Shown: in pieces, positions 1 through 8,218 of the stretch | How the letters are laid out: each line of letters opens with the position of its first letter | How positions within the stretch are numbered: position 1 is the first letter of the stretch | DNA from: Gordonia mangrovi | Lineage (GTDB): Bacteria; Actinomycetota; Actinomycetes; Mycobacteriales; Mycobacteriaceae | Reading direction: 5' to 3' | Length of the DNA stretch: 64,000 bases | Assembly (NCBI RefSeq): GCF_024734075.1 | Contig: NZ_CP102850.1 | Span: 3,720,001-3,784,000, forward strand | Program-made: the position numbers and the translations under genes | Notes under the pieces: model-generated | Told to the model about the DNA's origin: nothing | Databases searched by the model: none | Seen by the model: the letters and a program-made list of their open reading frames with translations, nothing else

Positions 1-360
1 GCCGTGGTGCTCGACCGGCCGTGGATGGTGCAGGTTTTCGGCTCCGGTGAGCTGGTCCTCGCCGGGGTGCGGCCCGACCGCGACGACGCTGCGGCGTTGG
101 CCGAGATACTCGACCTGCCGATGGTGGACGACGAGGTGCGTGCGGAGGTGGTCGGCGAGGGAGTCGCCGCCACCCGTGACTGCCCGGAGGCCACGCTGTT
201 TGCCGTGCAGTGGGGACACGACATCGGCCGGGCCGACGTACGGCTACACGAGGAACTCTGGGTTAGATTGTGGCGCAACGGAGATCGACGCGATAAACGC
301 GTCGGTTGGTGGGTCGATGAGCACGGGGTCACGCACCTGCCGCGGCTATCCCGACCGTGA
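1..360 (+). CDS. C-terminal part of an unidentified protein (5' end outside window)
   Basis: The reading frame is open from the first base of the window, so the gene starts upstream and only about the last 119 codons are present. The visible part is acidic and soluble-looking and ends in a Trp/Arg-rich stretch (LWVRLWRNGDRRDKRVGWW) followed by a His-containing tail. I do not recognise the family and assign no function. Its last 32 bases overlap the 3' end of the convergent TetR gene on the opposite strand. Codon use and GC at third positions match the surrounding genes, which supports real coding sequence. Confidence 0.5.
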   Translation, partial: AVVLDRPWMVQVFGSGELVLAGVRPDRDDAAALAEILDLPMVDDEVRAEVVGEGVAATRDCPEATLFAVQWGHDIGRADVRLHEELWVRLWRNGDRRDKRVGWWVDEHGVTHLPRLSRP

Positions 361-925
361 GGATCGAGGCCAGCTGCCGATAGGCGGACGCATCGTCGAG
401 CCCGGTGGTCACCGCGACCTCCCGGCGCTGGATGCGGCTCATCATCGAGGCCGCGAGGTCGGCGGCGAAGGAGGCGTCCACATCGCGGAACTCGCCGGCG
501 GCCACGCCGTCGGTTATGAGCTGCTGCACCCGGCGGGCGGCGGCGGCCGTGTTGTGTTCGTACAGCTGCCGCGTCGGCCCGAACGCGTGCAGATCGGTCA
601 TGAACGCATCCGATGCCGGGGCCAATGCATCGCCGACCGCGATGAGGTACGTGATCACCCTGTCTCGGGCGGTGTCGGCCCCGGCGACTGCCGACTCGAC
701 CTGCGTTGTGGCCGTGCGGAAGAACTGTGTCACGGTCTTGGCGACCAACTGTTCCTTGCTGTCGGCCAGGGTGTACAGGGTCGATTTGGAGCAGTGCAGC
801 CGCTTGGCGAGATCGGCGACGCCGAGCTGTGCGAAACCCTCGGCCAACAGTAGGGCGAGCAGCCGGTCGAACAGGTCTTCGCGTCGGCGGGTGCCGAAGC
901 CGATGGTGTCGTCCATGCCGAACAT
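329..925 (-). CDS. TetR-family transcriptional regulator
   Basis: A 198-residue one-component repressor. The N-terminal helix-turn-helix lies at about residues 34-55 (GVADLAKRLHCSKSTLYTL, typical of TetR recognition helices). The remainder is the variable ligand-binding and dimerisation domain. I chose the ATG at 925 because the frame upstream is noncoding promoter DNA containing a perfect palindrome; an internal ATG lies at 916. The gene is divergent from an acyl-CoA dehydrogenase, so it probably represses that gene and itself through the palindrome at 936-953. An acyl-CoA or fatty-acid-like ligand would fit the neighbour, but this is inference. Confidence 0.85.
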   Translation of the reverse strand: MFGMDDTIGFGTRRREDLFDRLLALLLAEGFAQLGVADLAKRLHCSKSTLYTLADSKEQLVAKTVTQFFRTATTQVESAVAGADTARDRVITYLIAVGDALAPASDAFMTDLHAFGPTRQLYEHNTAAAARRVQQLITDGVAAGEFRDVDASFAADLAASMMSRIQRREVAVTTGLDDASAYRQLASILTVGIAAAGA

Positions 926-935
926 AGTACTATCG

Positions 936-953
936 ACAGTACTTAAGTACTGT
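936..953. promoter_or_regulatory. Perfect 18-bp palindrome, likely TetR operator
   Basis: ACAGTACTTAAGTACTGT is a perfect inverted repeat without a spacer. A further AGTACT half-site lies just outside it at 926-931. It sits in the 52-bp gap between the divergent TetR and acyl-CoA dehydrogenase start codons, 10 bp from one and 24 bp from the other. That is the usual place for a TetR-type operator controlling both genes. Confidence 0.65.
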
Positions 954-977
954 TCTAGATCCCTCGGAGGTCCTGGT

Positions 978-2120
978 ATGCCCGTCGATCGTCTACTGCC
1001 CAGCGATGAAGCACACGATCTCATCGCGCTGACCAGGGACTTCGCCGACAAGCGCCTCGCGGGCATCGTCGACGAGTACGAAAAGGCGGAGAAGTACCCC
1101 GAAGGGCTCTTCGCCGAGTTGGGGGAGGCCGGTCTGCTCGGCTTGCCCTACCCCGTCGAGTGGGACGGCGGCGGCCAGCCCTACGAGGTGTATCTGCAGG
1201 TCCTCGAAGAACTCGGTGCGCGCTGGGCGGCGGTTGCCGTGGCGGTCAGTGTGCACGGCCTCGCCTGCCACCCGCTGTTCAATTACGGCACCGAAGAACA
1301 GAAACAGCGCTGGCTACCGGATCTGCTCAACGGCACACTCGTCGGCGCCTACAGTCTGTCGGAGCCCCAGGCGGGATCCGACGCTGCGGCGCTGGCCTGC
1401 CGCGCGGCGGCCGTCGACGGCGGATATCGGGTGAACGGGGCGAAGGCGTGGATCACCCACGGCGGGATCGCCGACGTCTACAACCTCTTCGCCCGTACCG
1501 GCGAGGGGTCGAAGGGGGTCAGCTGCTTTCTCGTCGCACGCGACACCGAGGGGCTGACGTTCGGCAAACCCGAGGAGAAGATGGGCCTGCACGCGGTCCC
1601 CACCACATCGGCCACCTACGACGATGCCCTGGTGAGCACGGAACGTCGCCTGGGTGCCGAGGGCGAGGGGCTGTCGATCGCCTTCTCCGCGTTGGATTCC
1701 GGCCGCCTCGGCATCGCTGCGGTGGCGACCGGACTGGCGCAGGCGGCGCTCGACGCGGCGGTGGACTACGCGCAGGAGCGAACGGCGTTCGGACGTAAGA
1801 TCATCGATCATCAGGGCCTGGGTTTCGTGCTGGCCGACATGGCGGCGGCCGTCGACACCGCGCGAGCCACCTACCTGGATGCCGCCCGCCGCCGGGATGC
1901 CGGCCGCCCGTACTCGCGGGCCGCCGCCACCGCCAAGCTCGTGGCCACCGACGCCGCGATGAACGTGACCACCGACGCCGTGCAGGTCTTCGGCGGCTAC
2001 GGCTATACCCGGGACTTCCGGGTCGAGCGGTACATGCGCGAGGCCAAGATCACGCAGATCTTCGAGGGCACCAACCAGATTCAGCGCCTCGTGATCGCAC
2101 GATCGTTGGCCGCGCGCTGA
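978..2120 (+). CDS. Acyl-CoA dehydrogenase
   Basis: A 380-residue FAD-dependent acyl-CoA dehydrogenase that would introduce the alpha-beta double bond in an acyl-CoA as the first step of beta-oxidation. The family signatures are clear: the middle-domain stretch around SEPQAGSDAAALACRA, the AWITHGG segment, RTAFGR in the FAD-binding C-terminal domain, and GGYGYTRDF. QIFEGTNQIQR near the end carries the presumed catalytic Glu at about residue 363. The start at 978 follows a good ribosome-binding site (TCGGAGG, 964-970). Length is normal for short- or medium-chain members. Substrate is unknown. It is divergent from, and probably repressed by, the TetR gene at 329-925. Confidence 0.93.
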   Translation: MPVDRLLPSDEAHDLIALTRDFADKRLAGIVDEYEKAEKYPEGLFAELGEAGLLGLPYPVEWDGGGQPYEVYLQVLEELGARWAAVAVAVSVHGLACHPLFNYGTEEQKQRWLPDLLNGTLVGAYSLSEPQAGSDAAALACRAAAVDGGYRVNGAKAWITHGGIADVYNLFARTGEGSKGVSCFLVARDTEGLTFGKPEEKMGLHAVPTTSATYDDALVSTERRLGAEGEGLSIAFSALDSGRLGIAAVATGLAQAALDAAVDYAQERTAFGRKIIDHQGLGFVLADMAAAVDTARATYLDAARRRDAGRPYSRAAATAKLVATDAAMNVTTDAVQVFGGYGYTRDFRVERYMREAKITQIFEGTNQIQRLVIARSLAAR

Positions 2121-2171
2121 CCACGTCGGCTCAGAGTGCGGCGTCGGGATCGTAGCGGAAGACGTGATGCA

Positions 2172-4325
2172 TCAGGTCCGGGCGAGTTCGCGTTCGGTGG
2201 CCGGAGCGGTGACCGGCCGGTCGTCGTCGACCTCGACGTCGATGCGGGGCAGCACGCGGTCCAACCACGCGGGCAGCCACCAGTTGAACCGTCCCAGCAG
2301 CGACATCGTCGCGGGTACCAGGACCATCCGGATCAGGGTGGCGTCCAGCAGCACCGCGACCGCCATGCCGAGTCCGAGCATCTTGAGCACGATGTCGGTC
2401 TCGGTGGCGAAGCTGATGAAGACCGCGACCATGATCGCGGCGGCGGTGGTGATGACCCGTCCTGTCTTGGCCAGTCCACCGATCACTGCGGCGCGGGCGT
2501 CGCCGGTGGCCAGCCACTCCTCGCGGATGCGGGACAGCAGGAACACCTCATAGTCCATCGACAGCCCGAACAGCACGGCGAAGATCAGGATCGGTACCCA
2601 ACTCGACACGGCCACCGGGTGATCCACGCCGAGCAGGGACAGACCCCAGCCCCACTGGAACACCATCGTGATCACCCCGTACGCGGCGGCGACCGACAGC
2701 AGATTCATCAGCGCCGCCTTCACCGGGACCACCACCGAACGGAACAGCACGGTCAGCAGCACCACCGACGCCGTCACCACGAATCCGATCACGACCCACA
2801 GGCGTTGCTGCAGCAGCGTGGAGATGTCGTCGAGGTAGGCGGTGTACCCGGTCAGGATCGCGCCGTCGGGAAGCTGTGCGCGGATCGCGTCGAGAACGTC
2901 GACGGTCGCCGCGTCGGCAGGGTCGTGGGCGATGGTGACACCGATGATCTCGAGGGCGCCATCGGGGGACTGGGCGATCGGGGCCACCGTGGTCACGCCG
3001 TCGACGCGTTCGGTCGCCGAACGCGCGGTGGTCAGCTGCGCGGTGGTGACCTGGTCGGTCGGCGCCACGATCATCACGTCGGCGTTGGCTCCGGCACCGT
3101 ATTCGGCCGCCAGCAGATCGTGCGCCTTGCGGGTGGTCAGTTCGGCCGACTGGGCTCCGGAGTCCTGGGGCCACGTGCGCATCGAGATGGCGGGTGCCGC
3201 CAGCGCGAGCATCACGGTCATCGCGATCAGGACCGCTGCGACCGGACGGGCACCGACGCGTGTGGCCCAGCGGGCAGTCAGTGGCGGACGGGCGGTGATC
3301 GTGTCGGCGTCGGGTTCGGCCGACAGCGCCCGCGCCGTGCGCGGCACGATCCGCCGACCGGCCAGTCGGCACAGCGCCGGAACCAGCACCAGGGTCGCCA
3401 CCAGCATGGCGACCACTGCGATCGCTGTGGCGAAACCGAACGACGAATAGGTCGGCAGTCCCGCCAACGGCAGGCCCATCAGGGACACCAGCACCGTGGT
3501 GGCGGCGAACACCGCCGAGCGGCCGGCAGTGGCCACCGAGCGGGCGGCGGCATCCACCGGGTCGTGGCCGCGGCGCAGGAACTCGACATGTCGACTCACC
3601 ACCAACAACGCGTAGTCGATGCCGACGCCCAGGCCCACCATGCTGGCCACCATCGGAGCGGAGGGACTGACGTCGATGGCGGCGGCCAGTACCAGCACGC
3701 CGGCAGATCCGGCGATCAGGCCGGCGATCGCCGACAGGATTGGCAGTCCTGCCGCGACGACGGAACCGAATGCGAAGACCATGATCAACAGCGCCAAAGT
3801 GATGCCGATGATCTCCGCGTGGCCCTTGATGGGCGCCGCCGCGGTTTCCGGCAGTGAGCCGTTCATCTCCACCTGAAGACCGTCGGCACGGATCGGGTCG
3901 ACGGCGTCGGTGAGCGCGCTCGCGTCGCCCATCAGATCGGGATCGGTCTCCGGGACGTCATAGCCGACCGAGACGATCGCGGTGTCACGATCGGCGCTGA
4001 ACCGGGGTTGGGCGACCGTTGCGACATGGGGCATGCGTTCGAGACGTTCGCGCAGTTCGGTCGTGGTGGCCGCGGACAGCGCACCGTTCTCGGAATGGAC
4101 GACGACATTGGCAAAGGCGTTGCCGGCTCCGGGCACGTGCTCGCGCAGCAGTTCGATGCCGCGGTGGGATTCGGTCCCGGCGACATCCCAGTCCTCCTGG
4201 GTCTGCCCGCCGAGAGCCGAGGACGCACCCAGCAGCACGGCGAGTGCCATCACGAAACCGACGAGGGCGCGGACCGGATGGGCTGCGCACGCCCTACCCA
4301 GTCGATACAGCAGTGTGGTGTTCAT
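2172..4325 (-). CDS. MMPL/RND-family transporter
   Basis: A 717-residue membrane protein of the MMPL branch of the RND superfamily. It has two repeats, each with an N-terminal transmembrane helix, a large extracytoplasmic loop, and a block of five helices; each block carries the hallmark Asp-Tyr motif (GVGIDYALL and GLSMDYEVFLLSRIREEW). These proteins use the proton gradient to export lipids, siderophores or drugs. The ATG at 4325 follows GAAGGA; an upstream in-frame ATG at 4379 lacks one. The C-terminal tail is short and acidic. Substrate cannot be deduced: no lipid-synthesis genes are adjacent. It is convergent with the acyl-CoA dehydrogenase upstream. Confidence 0.92.
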   Translation of the reverse strand: MNTTLLYRLGRACAAHPVRALVGFVMALAVLLGASSALGGQTQEDWDVAGTESHRGIELLREHVPGAGNAFANVVVHSENGALSAATTTELRERLERMPHVATVAQPRFSADRDTAIVSVGYDVPETDPDLMGDASALTDAVDPIRADGLQVEMNGSLPETAAAPIKGHAEIIGITLALLIMVFAFGSVVAAGLPILSAIAGLIAGSAGVLVLAAAIDVSPSAPMVASMVGLGVGIDYALLVVSRHVEFLRRGHDPVDAAARSVATAGRSAVFAATTVLVSLMGLPLAGLPTYSSFGFATAIAVVAMLVATLVLVPALCRLAGRRIVPRTARALSAEPDADTITARPPLTARWATRVGARPVAAVLIAMTVMLALAAPAISMRTWPQDSGAQSAELTTRKAHDLLAAEYGAGANADVMIVAPTDQVTTAQLTTARSATERVDGVTTVAPIAQSPDGALEIIGVTIAHDPADAATVDVLDAIRAQLPDGAILTGYTAYLDDISTLLQQRLWVVIGFVVTASVVLLTVLFRSVVVPVKAALMNLLSVAAAYGVITMVFQWGWGLSLLGVDHPVAVSSWVPILIFAVLFGLSMDYEVFLLSRIREEWLATGDARAAVIGGLAKTGRVITTAAAIMVAVFISFATETDIVLKMLGLGMAVAVLLDATLIRMVLVPATMSLLGRFNWWLPAWLDRVLPRIDVEVDDDRPVTAPATERELART

Positions 4326-4484
4326 CGGGGATCTTCCTTCGGTGAGTGCTCCGGGAACCGTGGCGGGTGCGGTCAGCACCGGCGAGCAGGTGGGTGGACA
4401 TCACTAGGGTGGGGTGCATGACTTGTGGACCGCTTGGGCCCGACTTGAGGCGGACCCGGCCGTCACAGGAGAGGCGCTGAGCAG

Positions 4485-5081
4485 GTGATTTACGCTGCCA
4501 ACCCCGTCGACGACGCCGTCACCGACGCGGCGGTCGACCTCCGGGTTCCGGTGCTCACGGATCTCGCGTTCGTCGTCACCGCGATCGGCAACACGGTGGT
4601 GCTCGCGTTGGTGGTGACCATTGCGGCCGCAGGGTTGGCGCTGCGAGGCCAACGAGACGAGGCGATCCTGGTGGCCGCGGGATCGATCGGCGGCTACGTC
4701 CTCATGGTCGGGATCAAACAGCTCGTCGCCCGATCGCGTCCGCCGTTGCCGGACCGGCTGTTCGCCATCGACACCTACTCGTTTCCGTCCGGTCACGCGA
4801 TGATCAGCATGGTGGTGTTCGGGCTCCTCGCCGTCGCCGCCCACCGCAGCAGTTCCTGGGTGCGCGCGCACCCGCTCGTGCTGCTCCTCGCGCCGGCCGC
4901 ATCGATCGCCATCGGCTGTACGCGGGTGTACCTGGGGGTGCACTGGGCCAGCGACGTCGTCGCCGGGTGGGTGCTCGGCGCGCTGTGGGTCATGTTGTGT
5001 GCGTGGATTTCTCGACGCTGCGCCACCCGGCTTCGGCGGCATGGTCGGATTCCACCACGCGCGGCGAGACCGGCACGTTAA
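4485..5081 (+). CDS. PAP2-family membrane phosphatase
   Basis: A 198-residue integral membrane phosphatase of the type-2 phosphatidic acid phosphatase family. All three active-site motifs are present: K78-x6-R85-P86, P101-S-G-H104 and R147-x5-H153-x3-D157 (TRVYLGVHWASD). Such enzymes dephosphorylate lipid phosphates such as phosphatidate, undecaprenyl diphosphate or decaprenyl-phosphoryl sugars at the outer membrane face. About five to six hydrophobic helices are visible. It starts with GTG at 4485 after CAGGAGAGG. It ends 9 bp before the acyl-CoA dehydrogenase at 5091, so co-transcription with the next two genes is likely. Confidence 0.9.
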   Translation: MIYAANPVDDAVTDAAVDLRVPVLTDLAFVVTAIGNTVVLALVVTIAAAGLALRGQRDEAILVAAGSIGGYVLMVGIKQLVARSRPPLPDRLFAIDTYSFPSGHAMISMVVFGLLAVAAHRSSSWVRAHPLVLLLAPAASIAIGCTRVYLGVHWASDVVAGWVLGALWVMLCAWISRRCATRLRRHGRIPPRAARPAR

Positions 5082-5090
5082 CGTCGGGGC

Positions 5091-6341
5091 ATGGATTTCG
5101 CCCCGTCGTCGCGATCGGCCGAACTCAGCGAACGGATCCGTGCCTTCACCGCCGAGCACATCGCGCCGGTGGAACCCGAGGTGCACCGTGACATCGCGCG
5201 CCGCCGAGAGCACGGCGAGGATCGTTGGACGCCACCGCCGGTACTCGCCGATCTCAAGGTCAGGGCGCGTGCTGCGGGGCTGTGGAATCTGTTCCTGCCC
5301 CGAGAGCACGCCGGGCGCTATGCGGCGGACTTCGGCACCGACCGGGGCGAGGGCCTGTCCAACATCGACTACGCCCCCGTGGCCGAGGCGATGGGGGCCT
5401 CGATGCTCGCCCCGCTGGTGTTCAACTGCAATGCGCCCGACACGGGAAACATGGAGGTGTTGCTCCGCTACGGGAGCGAGGACCAGCGTCAGGAGTGGCT
5501 CGAGCCGCTGTTGACCGGCGAGATCCGCAGCGCCTTCTGCATGACCGAACCCGACGTCGCGTCTTCGGATGCCACCAACATGGCCGCGACCGCCGTGCTC
5601 GACGGCGACGACGTGGTGATCAACGGGACCAAGTGGTTCTCCACCGGGGTGGGCAATCCGGAATGCCGCATCCTGGTGTTCATGGGCGTGACCGACCCGG
5701 ACGCCGACCGACACAGCCGCCACACGATGGTGCTCGTCCCGATGGATACGCCCGGCGTCCGGGTCGATCGGATGCTGACCACGATGGGCTATTTCGACGA
5801 ACCCCTCGGCCACGGTGAGGTCTCGTTCACCGACGTGCGGGTCCCCGCGACCAACATCCTGCTGGGTCCGGGGCGAGCCTTCGAGATCGCGCAGGGCCGG
5901 CTCGGCCCCGGCCGCGTACACCACTGCATGCGGGCGATCGGCCTTGCCGAACGCGCTCTCGAGTTGGGTGTGCGCCGCGCGATGGACCGCACGGCATTCG
6001 GTCGTCCGTTGGCCAAGCTCGGTGGCAACGGCGAGCGGATCGCCGACGCACGAATCGCGATCAACCGGTCCCGGCTGCTGGTGCTGCATGCCGCATGGCT
6101 GCTCGACCAGGGGATGTCCCGCGCGGCGCTGTCGGCGGTCAGCGAGATCAAGGTGGACGTGCCGAACATGGCACTCGACGTCATCGATCTGGCGATCCAA
6201 CTGCACGGCGGGGCGGGACTCACCGACGACTTCCCGCTTGCCGCCGCATGGGTCGGGGCGCGTTCGCTACGGTTGGCCGATGGCCCCGACGAGGTCCACC
6301 GCGGGGTCGTCGCACGGCTCGAACTGGGGAAGTACCGATGA
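5091..6341 (+). CDS. Acyl-CoA dehydrogenase, ACAD10/11-like
   Basis: A 416-residue FAD-dependent acyl-CoA dehydrogenase. It shows CMTEPDVASSDATNM in the middle domain, KWFSTGVGNPE, MDRTAFGRPL in the C-terminal domain, QLHGGAGLTDDFPLA, and a final segment RLADGPDEVHRGVVARLELG. This last pattern is typical of the clade that contains mammalian ACAD10 and ACAD11. The next gene, 10 bp downstream, encodes a small-molecule kinase of the kind fused to ACAD10/11 in animals. The pair therefore probably acts on 4-hydroxyacyl-CoAs: phosphorylation at the 4-hydroxyl followed by phosphate loss and double-bond formation. This is a strong analogy, not proof. Confidence 0.92.
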   Translation: MDFAPSSRSAELSERIRAFTAEHIAPVEPEVHRDIARRREHGEDRWTPPPVLADLKVRARAAGLWNLFLPREHAGRYAADFGTDRGEGLSNIDYAPVAEAMGASMLAPLVFNCNAPDTGNMEVLLRYGSEDQRQEWLEPLLTGEIRSAFCMTEPDVASSDATNMAATAVLDGDDVVINGTKWFSTGVGNPECRILVFMGVTDPDADRHSRHTMVLVPMDTPGVRVDRMLTTMGYFDEPLGHGEVSFTDVRVPATNILLGPGRAFEIAQGRLGPGRVHHCMRAIGLAERALELGVRRAMDRTAFGRPLAKLGGNGERIADARIAINRSRLLVLHAAWLLDQGMSRAALSAVSEIKVDVPNMALDVIDLAIQLHGGAGLTDDFPLAAAWVGARSLRLADGPDEVHRGVVARLELGKYR

Positions 6342-6351
6342 GGAGGCGACA

Positions 6352-7428
6352 GTGAGCAGTCAGGTGGCCGGTGCGCGCGAGGTGCGTACCGAGGACGCAT
6401 TCGACGTCGAGGTTGTTGCCGGGTGGCTGCGTGATCACGCCGACGACCCGGCCGGTCTCGACGCGGTGCCGGCGGTCAAGCAGTTCTCCGGTGGAGCGTC
6501 GAACCTGACCTACCTGCTGACCTATCCGACCCGCGAAGTGATCCTGCGGCGGGCGCCCGCCGGCACCAAAGCCAAAGGCGCACACGACATGGGCCGCGAG
6601 TTCCGGATCCAGTCCAAGCTGTCGGCGGTATTGCCCTACATCGCTCCGATGATCGCATTCTGCGACGATCACTCGGTTCTCGGTTCGGACTTCTACGCGA
6701 TGGGCAAGATCGACGGCGTGATCGCGGGCAAGGAATTCCCGCCCGAGGTGACGCTCTCGCCGGAGCAGGCGCGTGCGCTGTGTGTCAACTTCATCGACGT
6801 GCTCGTCGAGCTGCATTCGGTGGACCCGGAGCAGGCCGGCCTGTCCGACCTCGGCAAGGGGTACGGGTACGTGCGACGGCAGGTCGACGGCTGGTCGGCG
6901 CGCTTCCGCAACGCCCGCACCGACGACGTCCCCGACTACGAGGCGGTGATGGCGTGGCTGTCCGACAACCAGCCCGAGGACATCGCGAACTGCGTCATCC
7001 ACAACGACTTCAAACTCGACAATGTGGTGTTCTCCCACGACGACATCACGCGCGTCATCGGCATCCTCGACTGGGAGATGGCCACCCTCGGCGACCCGCT
7101 CATGGATGTGGCCGGGTCGTTGGCCTACTGGGTACAGGCCGACGACGACGAGGCCACCCAGGCGATGCGCCGGGTCCCCACGAATCTGCCGGGCATGATC
7201 ACCCGCGCCGAGTTCGTCGAACGCTATTGCGAGCGTATGGGTTTCGATATGACACCGGAGAAATGGCGGTGGTACGAGGCATTCGGGCATTTCCGCCTCG
7301 CGGTCATCGCCCAGCAGATCTACTACCGCTACTACCACGGACAGACCACCAATGAGCGCTTTGGTGCGCTCGGGCTCGCGGTGGGCATGGTCGAGGGCCG
7401 GCTCAACGAGTTGATCGCCGGCTCCTGA
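6352..7428 (+). CDS. APH/ACAD10-11 N-terminal-type phosphotransferase
   Basis: A 358-residue kinase-like protein of the aminoglycoside/choline phosphotransferase fold. Visible features are a nucleotide-binding loop SGGASNLTY (46-54), the catalytic loop with H217, D219 and N224 (HNDFKLDN), and the metal-binding GILDWEMATLGDP segment with D240. These correspond to the kinase domain of ACAD11 and to LvaA-type enzymes of levulinate and 4-hydroxyacid catabolism. It would phosphorylate a hydroxyacyl-CoA for the adjacent dehydrogenase. Its GTG start at 6352 lies 10 bp after that gene, preceded by GAGGAGG (6340-6346) that overlaps the previous stop, so the two are translationally close. It is probably not an antibiotic-resistance enzyme. 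Confidence 0.88.
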   Translation: MSSQVAGAREVRTEDAFDVEVVAGWLRDHADDPAGLDAVPAVKQFSGGASNLTYLLTYPTREVILRRAPAGTKAKGAHDMGREFRIQSKLSAVLPYIAPMIAFCDDHSVLGSDFYAMGKIDGVIAGKEFPPEVTLSPEQARALCVNFIDVLVELHSVDPEQAGLSDLGKGYGYVRRQVDGWSARFRNARTDDVPDYEAVMAWLSDNQPEDIANCVIHNDFKLDNVVFSHDDITRVIGILDWEMATLGDPLMDVAGSLAYWVQADDDEATQAMRRVPTNLPGMITRAEFVERYCERMGFDMTPEKWRWYEAFGHFRLAVIAQQIYYRYYHGQTTNERFGALGLAVGMVEGRLNELIAGS

Positions 7429-7520
7429 CCGCGGCTCCTGATCCGCGGCTACTGACCGCTGATCGCCGCGGTCGTCGACGCGCAGCATTGCCCTCGTGGG
7501 ACCATCGGTCGTATGTTCAG

Positions 7521-7536
7521 GTTTCATATATGAAAC
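7521..7536. promoter_or_regulatory. Perfect 16-bp palindrome upstream of SRPBCC/DJ-1 operon
   Basis: GTTTCATATATGAAAC is a perfect palindrome and much more AT-rich than its surroundings. It lies 22 bp before the start codon at 7559, where a bound repressor would block initiation. No regulator gene is adjacent, so the binding protein is unknown. The shape resembles operators of GntR, IclR or PadR families. Confidence 0.55.
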
Positions 7537-7558
7537 ACGACACAGAATCGGGAGCTGT

Positions 7559-8218
7559 ATGAGTGGCACGCAGATCATGTGGACGGTGATCGGGGTGATC
7601 CTCGCACTGGGTGTCATCGGACTGATCGGTTTGGCGATCCTGTACGCGCTGGCGAAGCGACCCGACCGTTTCCGGGTGCGGGCGATCGGTCTCGACGACG
7701 TCGACGCCTACGTCGCGAAACGCGCGTCGTTGGCCATCACGGTGGTGGAAACGACGCCGTTGTCGCGCCGCGAGGTGTGGGACCGCATTGCCGGGTCGGC
7801 ATACCTGGGCAATCTCCCGCTGGTGCACGGACCGCACTGGACGACCGGCAGTGGCCCGGCCGACGCGTCATCCCCCGTGCGGTCGGGGCGGCGGCGGTGG
7901 ATGTCGGGCACGTTCCTGGCGGTGAGTGAGCAGGTCATCGAGGTCGCCGATCGCGAGCGACTCACGCTCACCGGTGACGGTGTCTCGGTGCCGCTCGCGG
8001 TGAAGGGCTTCGTCGAGCGCTTCACCATCGCCGACGGTGAGCGTTCCGGTACGGTCGTCGTCACGTGGGAGATCGCGGGGTCGCCGCGGTGGATCGGGTT
8101 CCTCCCCTGGCGGTGGACTGCTCCGCTCCTCCGCCCGCTCCTCGGCTCCCTGCTTCGGCACATCCTGCGGCTCACACCGTTCCGGAGTTCCGACGTTCGG
8201 GACGGAACCGCGGCGTGA
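7559..8218 (+). CDS. Membrane-anchored SRPBCC-like protein
   Basis: A 219-residue protein with one strong N-terminal transmembrane helix (about residues 8-29: IMWTVIGVILALGVIGLIGL). The soluble remainder reads like a START/SRPBCC ligand-binding fold, with SLAITVVETTPLSRREVWDRIAG as the opening strand and helix and VTWEIAG as a late strand. These domains bind hydrophobic small molecules; the ligand here is unknown. I chose the ATG at 7559 because GGGAGC precedes it and the more upstream frame runs through the palindromic promoter site. Its stop overlaps the start of the DJ-1 family gene (GTGA), so the two are an operon. Confidence 0.7.
   Translation: MSGTQIMWTVIGVILALGVIGLIGLAILYALAKRPDRFRVRAIGLDDVDAYVAKRASLAITVVETTPLSRREVWDRIAGSAYLGNLPLVHGPHWTTGSGPADASSPVRSGRRRWMSGTFLAVSEQVIEVADRERLTLTGDGVSVPLAVKGFVERFTIADGERSGTVVVTWEIAGSPRWIGFLPWRWTAPLLRPLLGSLLRHILRLTPFRSSDVRDGTAA

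Noticed and set aside
2136..3857. Long open frame on the plus strand opposite the MMPL transporter
   Set aside because: It is Arg/Gly/His-rich antisense sequence of a clear RND transporter gene and has no recognisable motif; such frames are common in DNA with high third-position GC.
4404..6206. 600-codon minus-strand frame over PAP2 and acyl-CoA dehydrogenase genes
   Set aside because: It runs antisense to two well-defined genes and has no family features.
6352..7428. APH-fold gene as an aminoglycoside phosphotransferase
   Set aside because: It matches the ACAD10/11 kinase type and is next to such a dehydrogenase; the APH resemblance is only at the fold and catalytic loop level.
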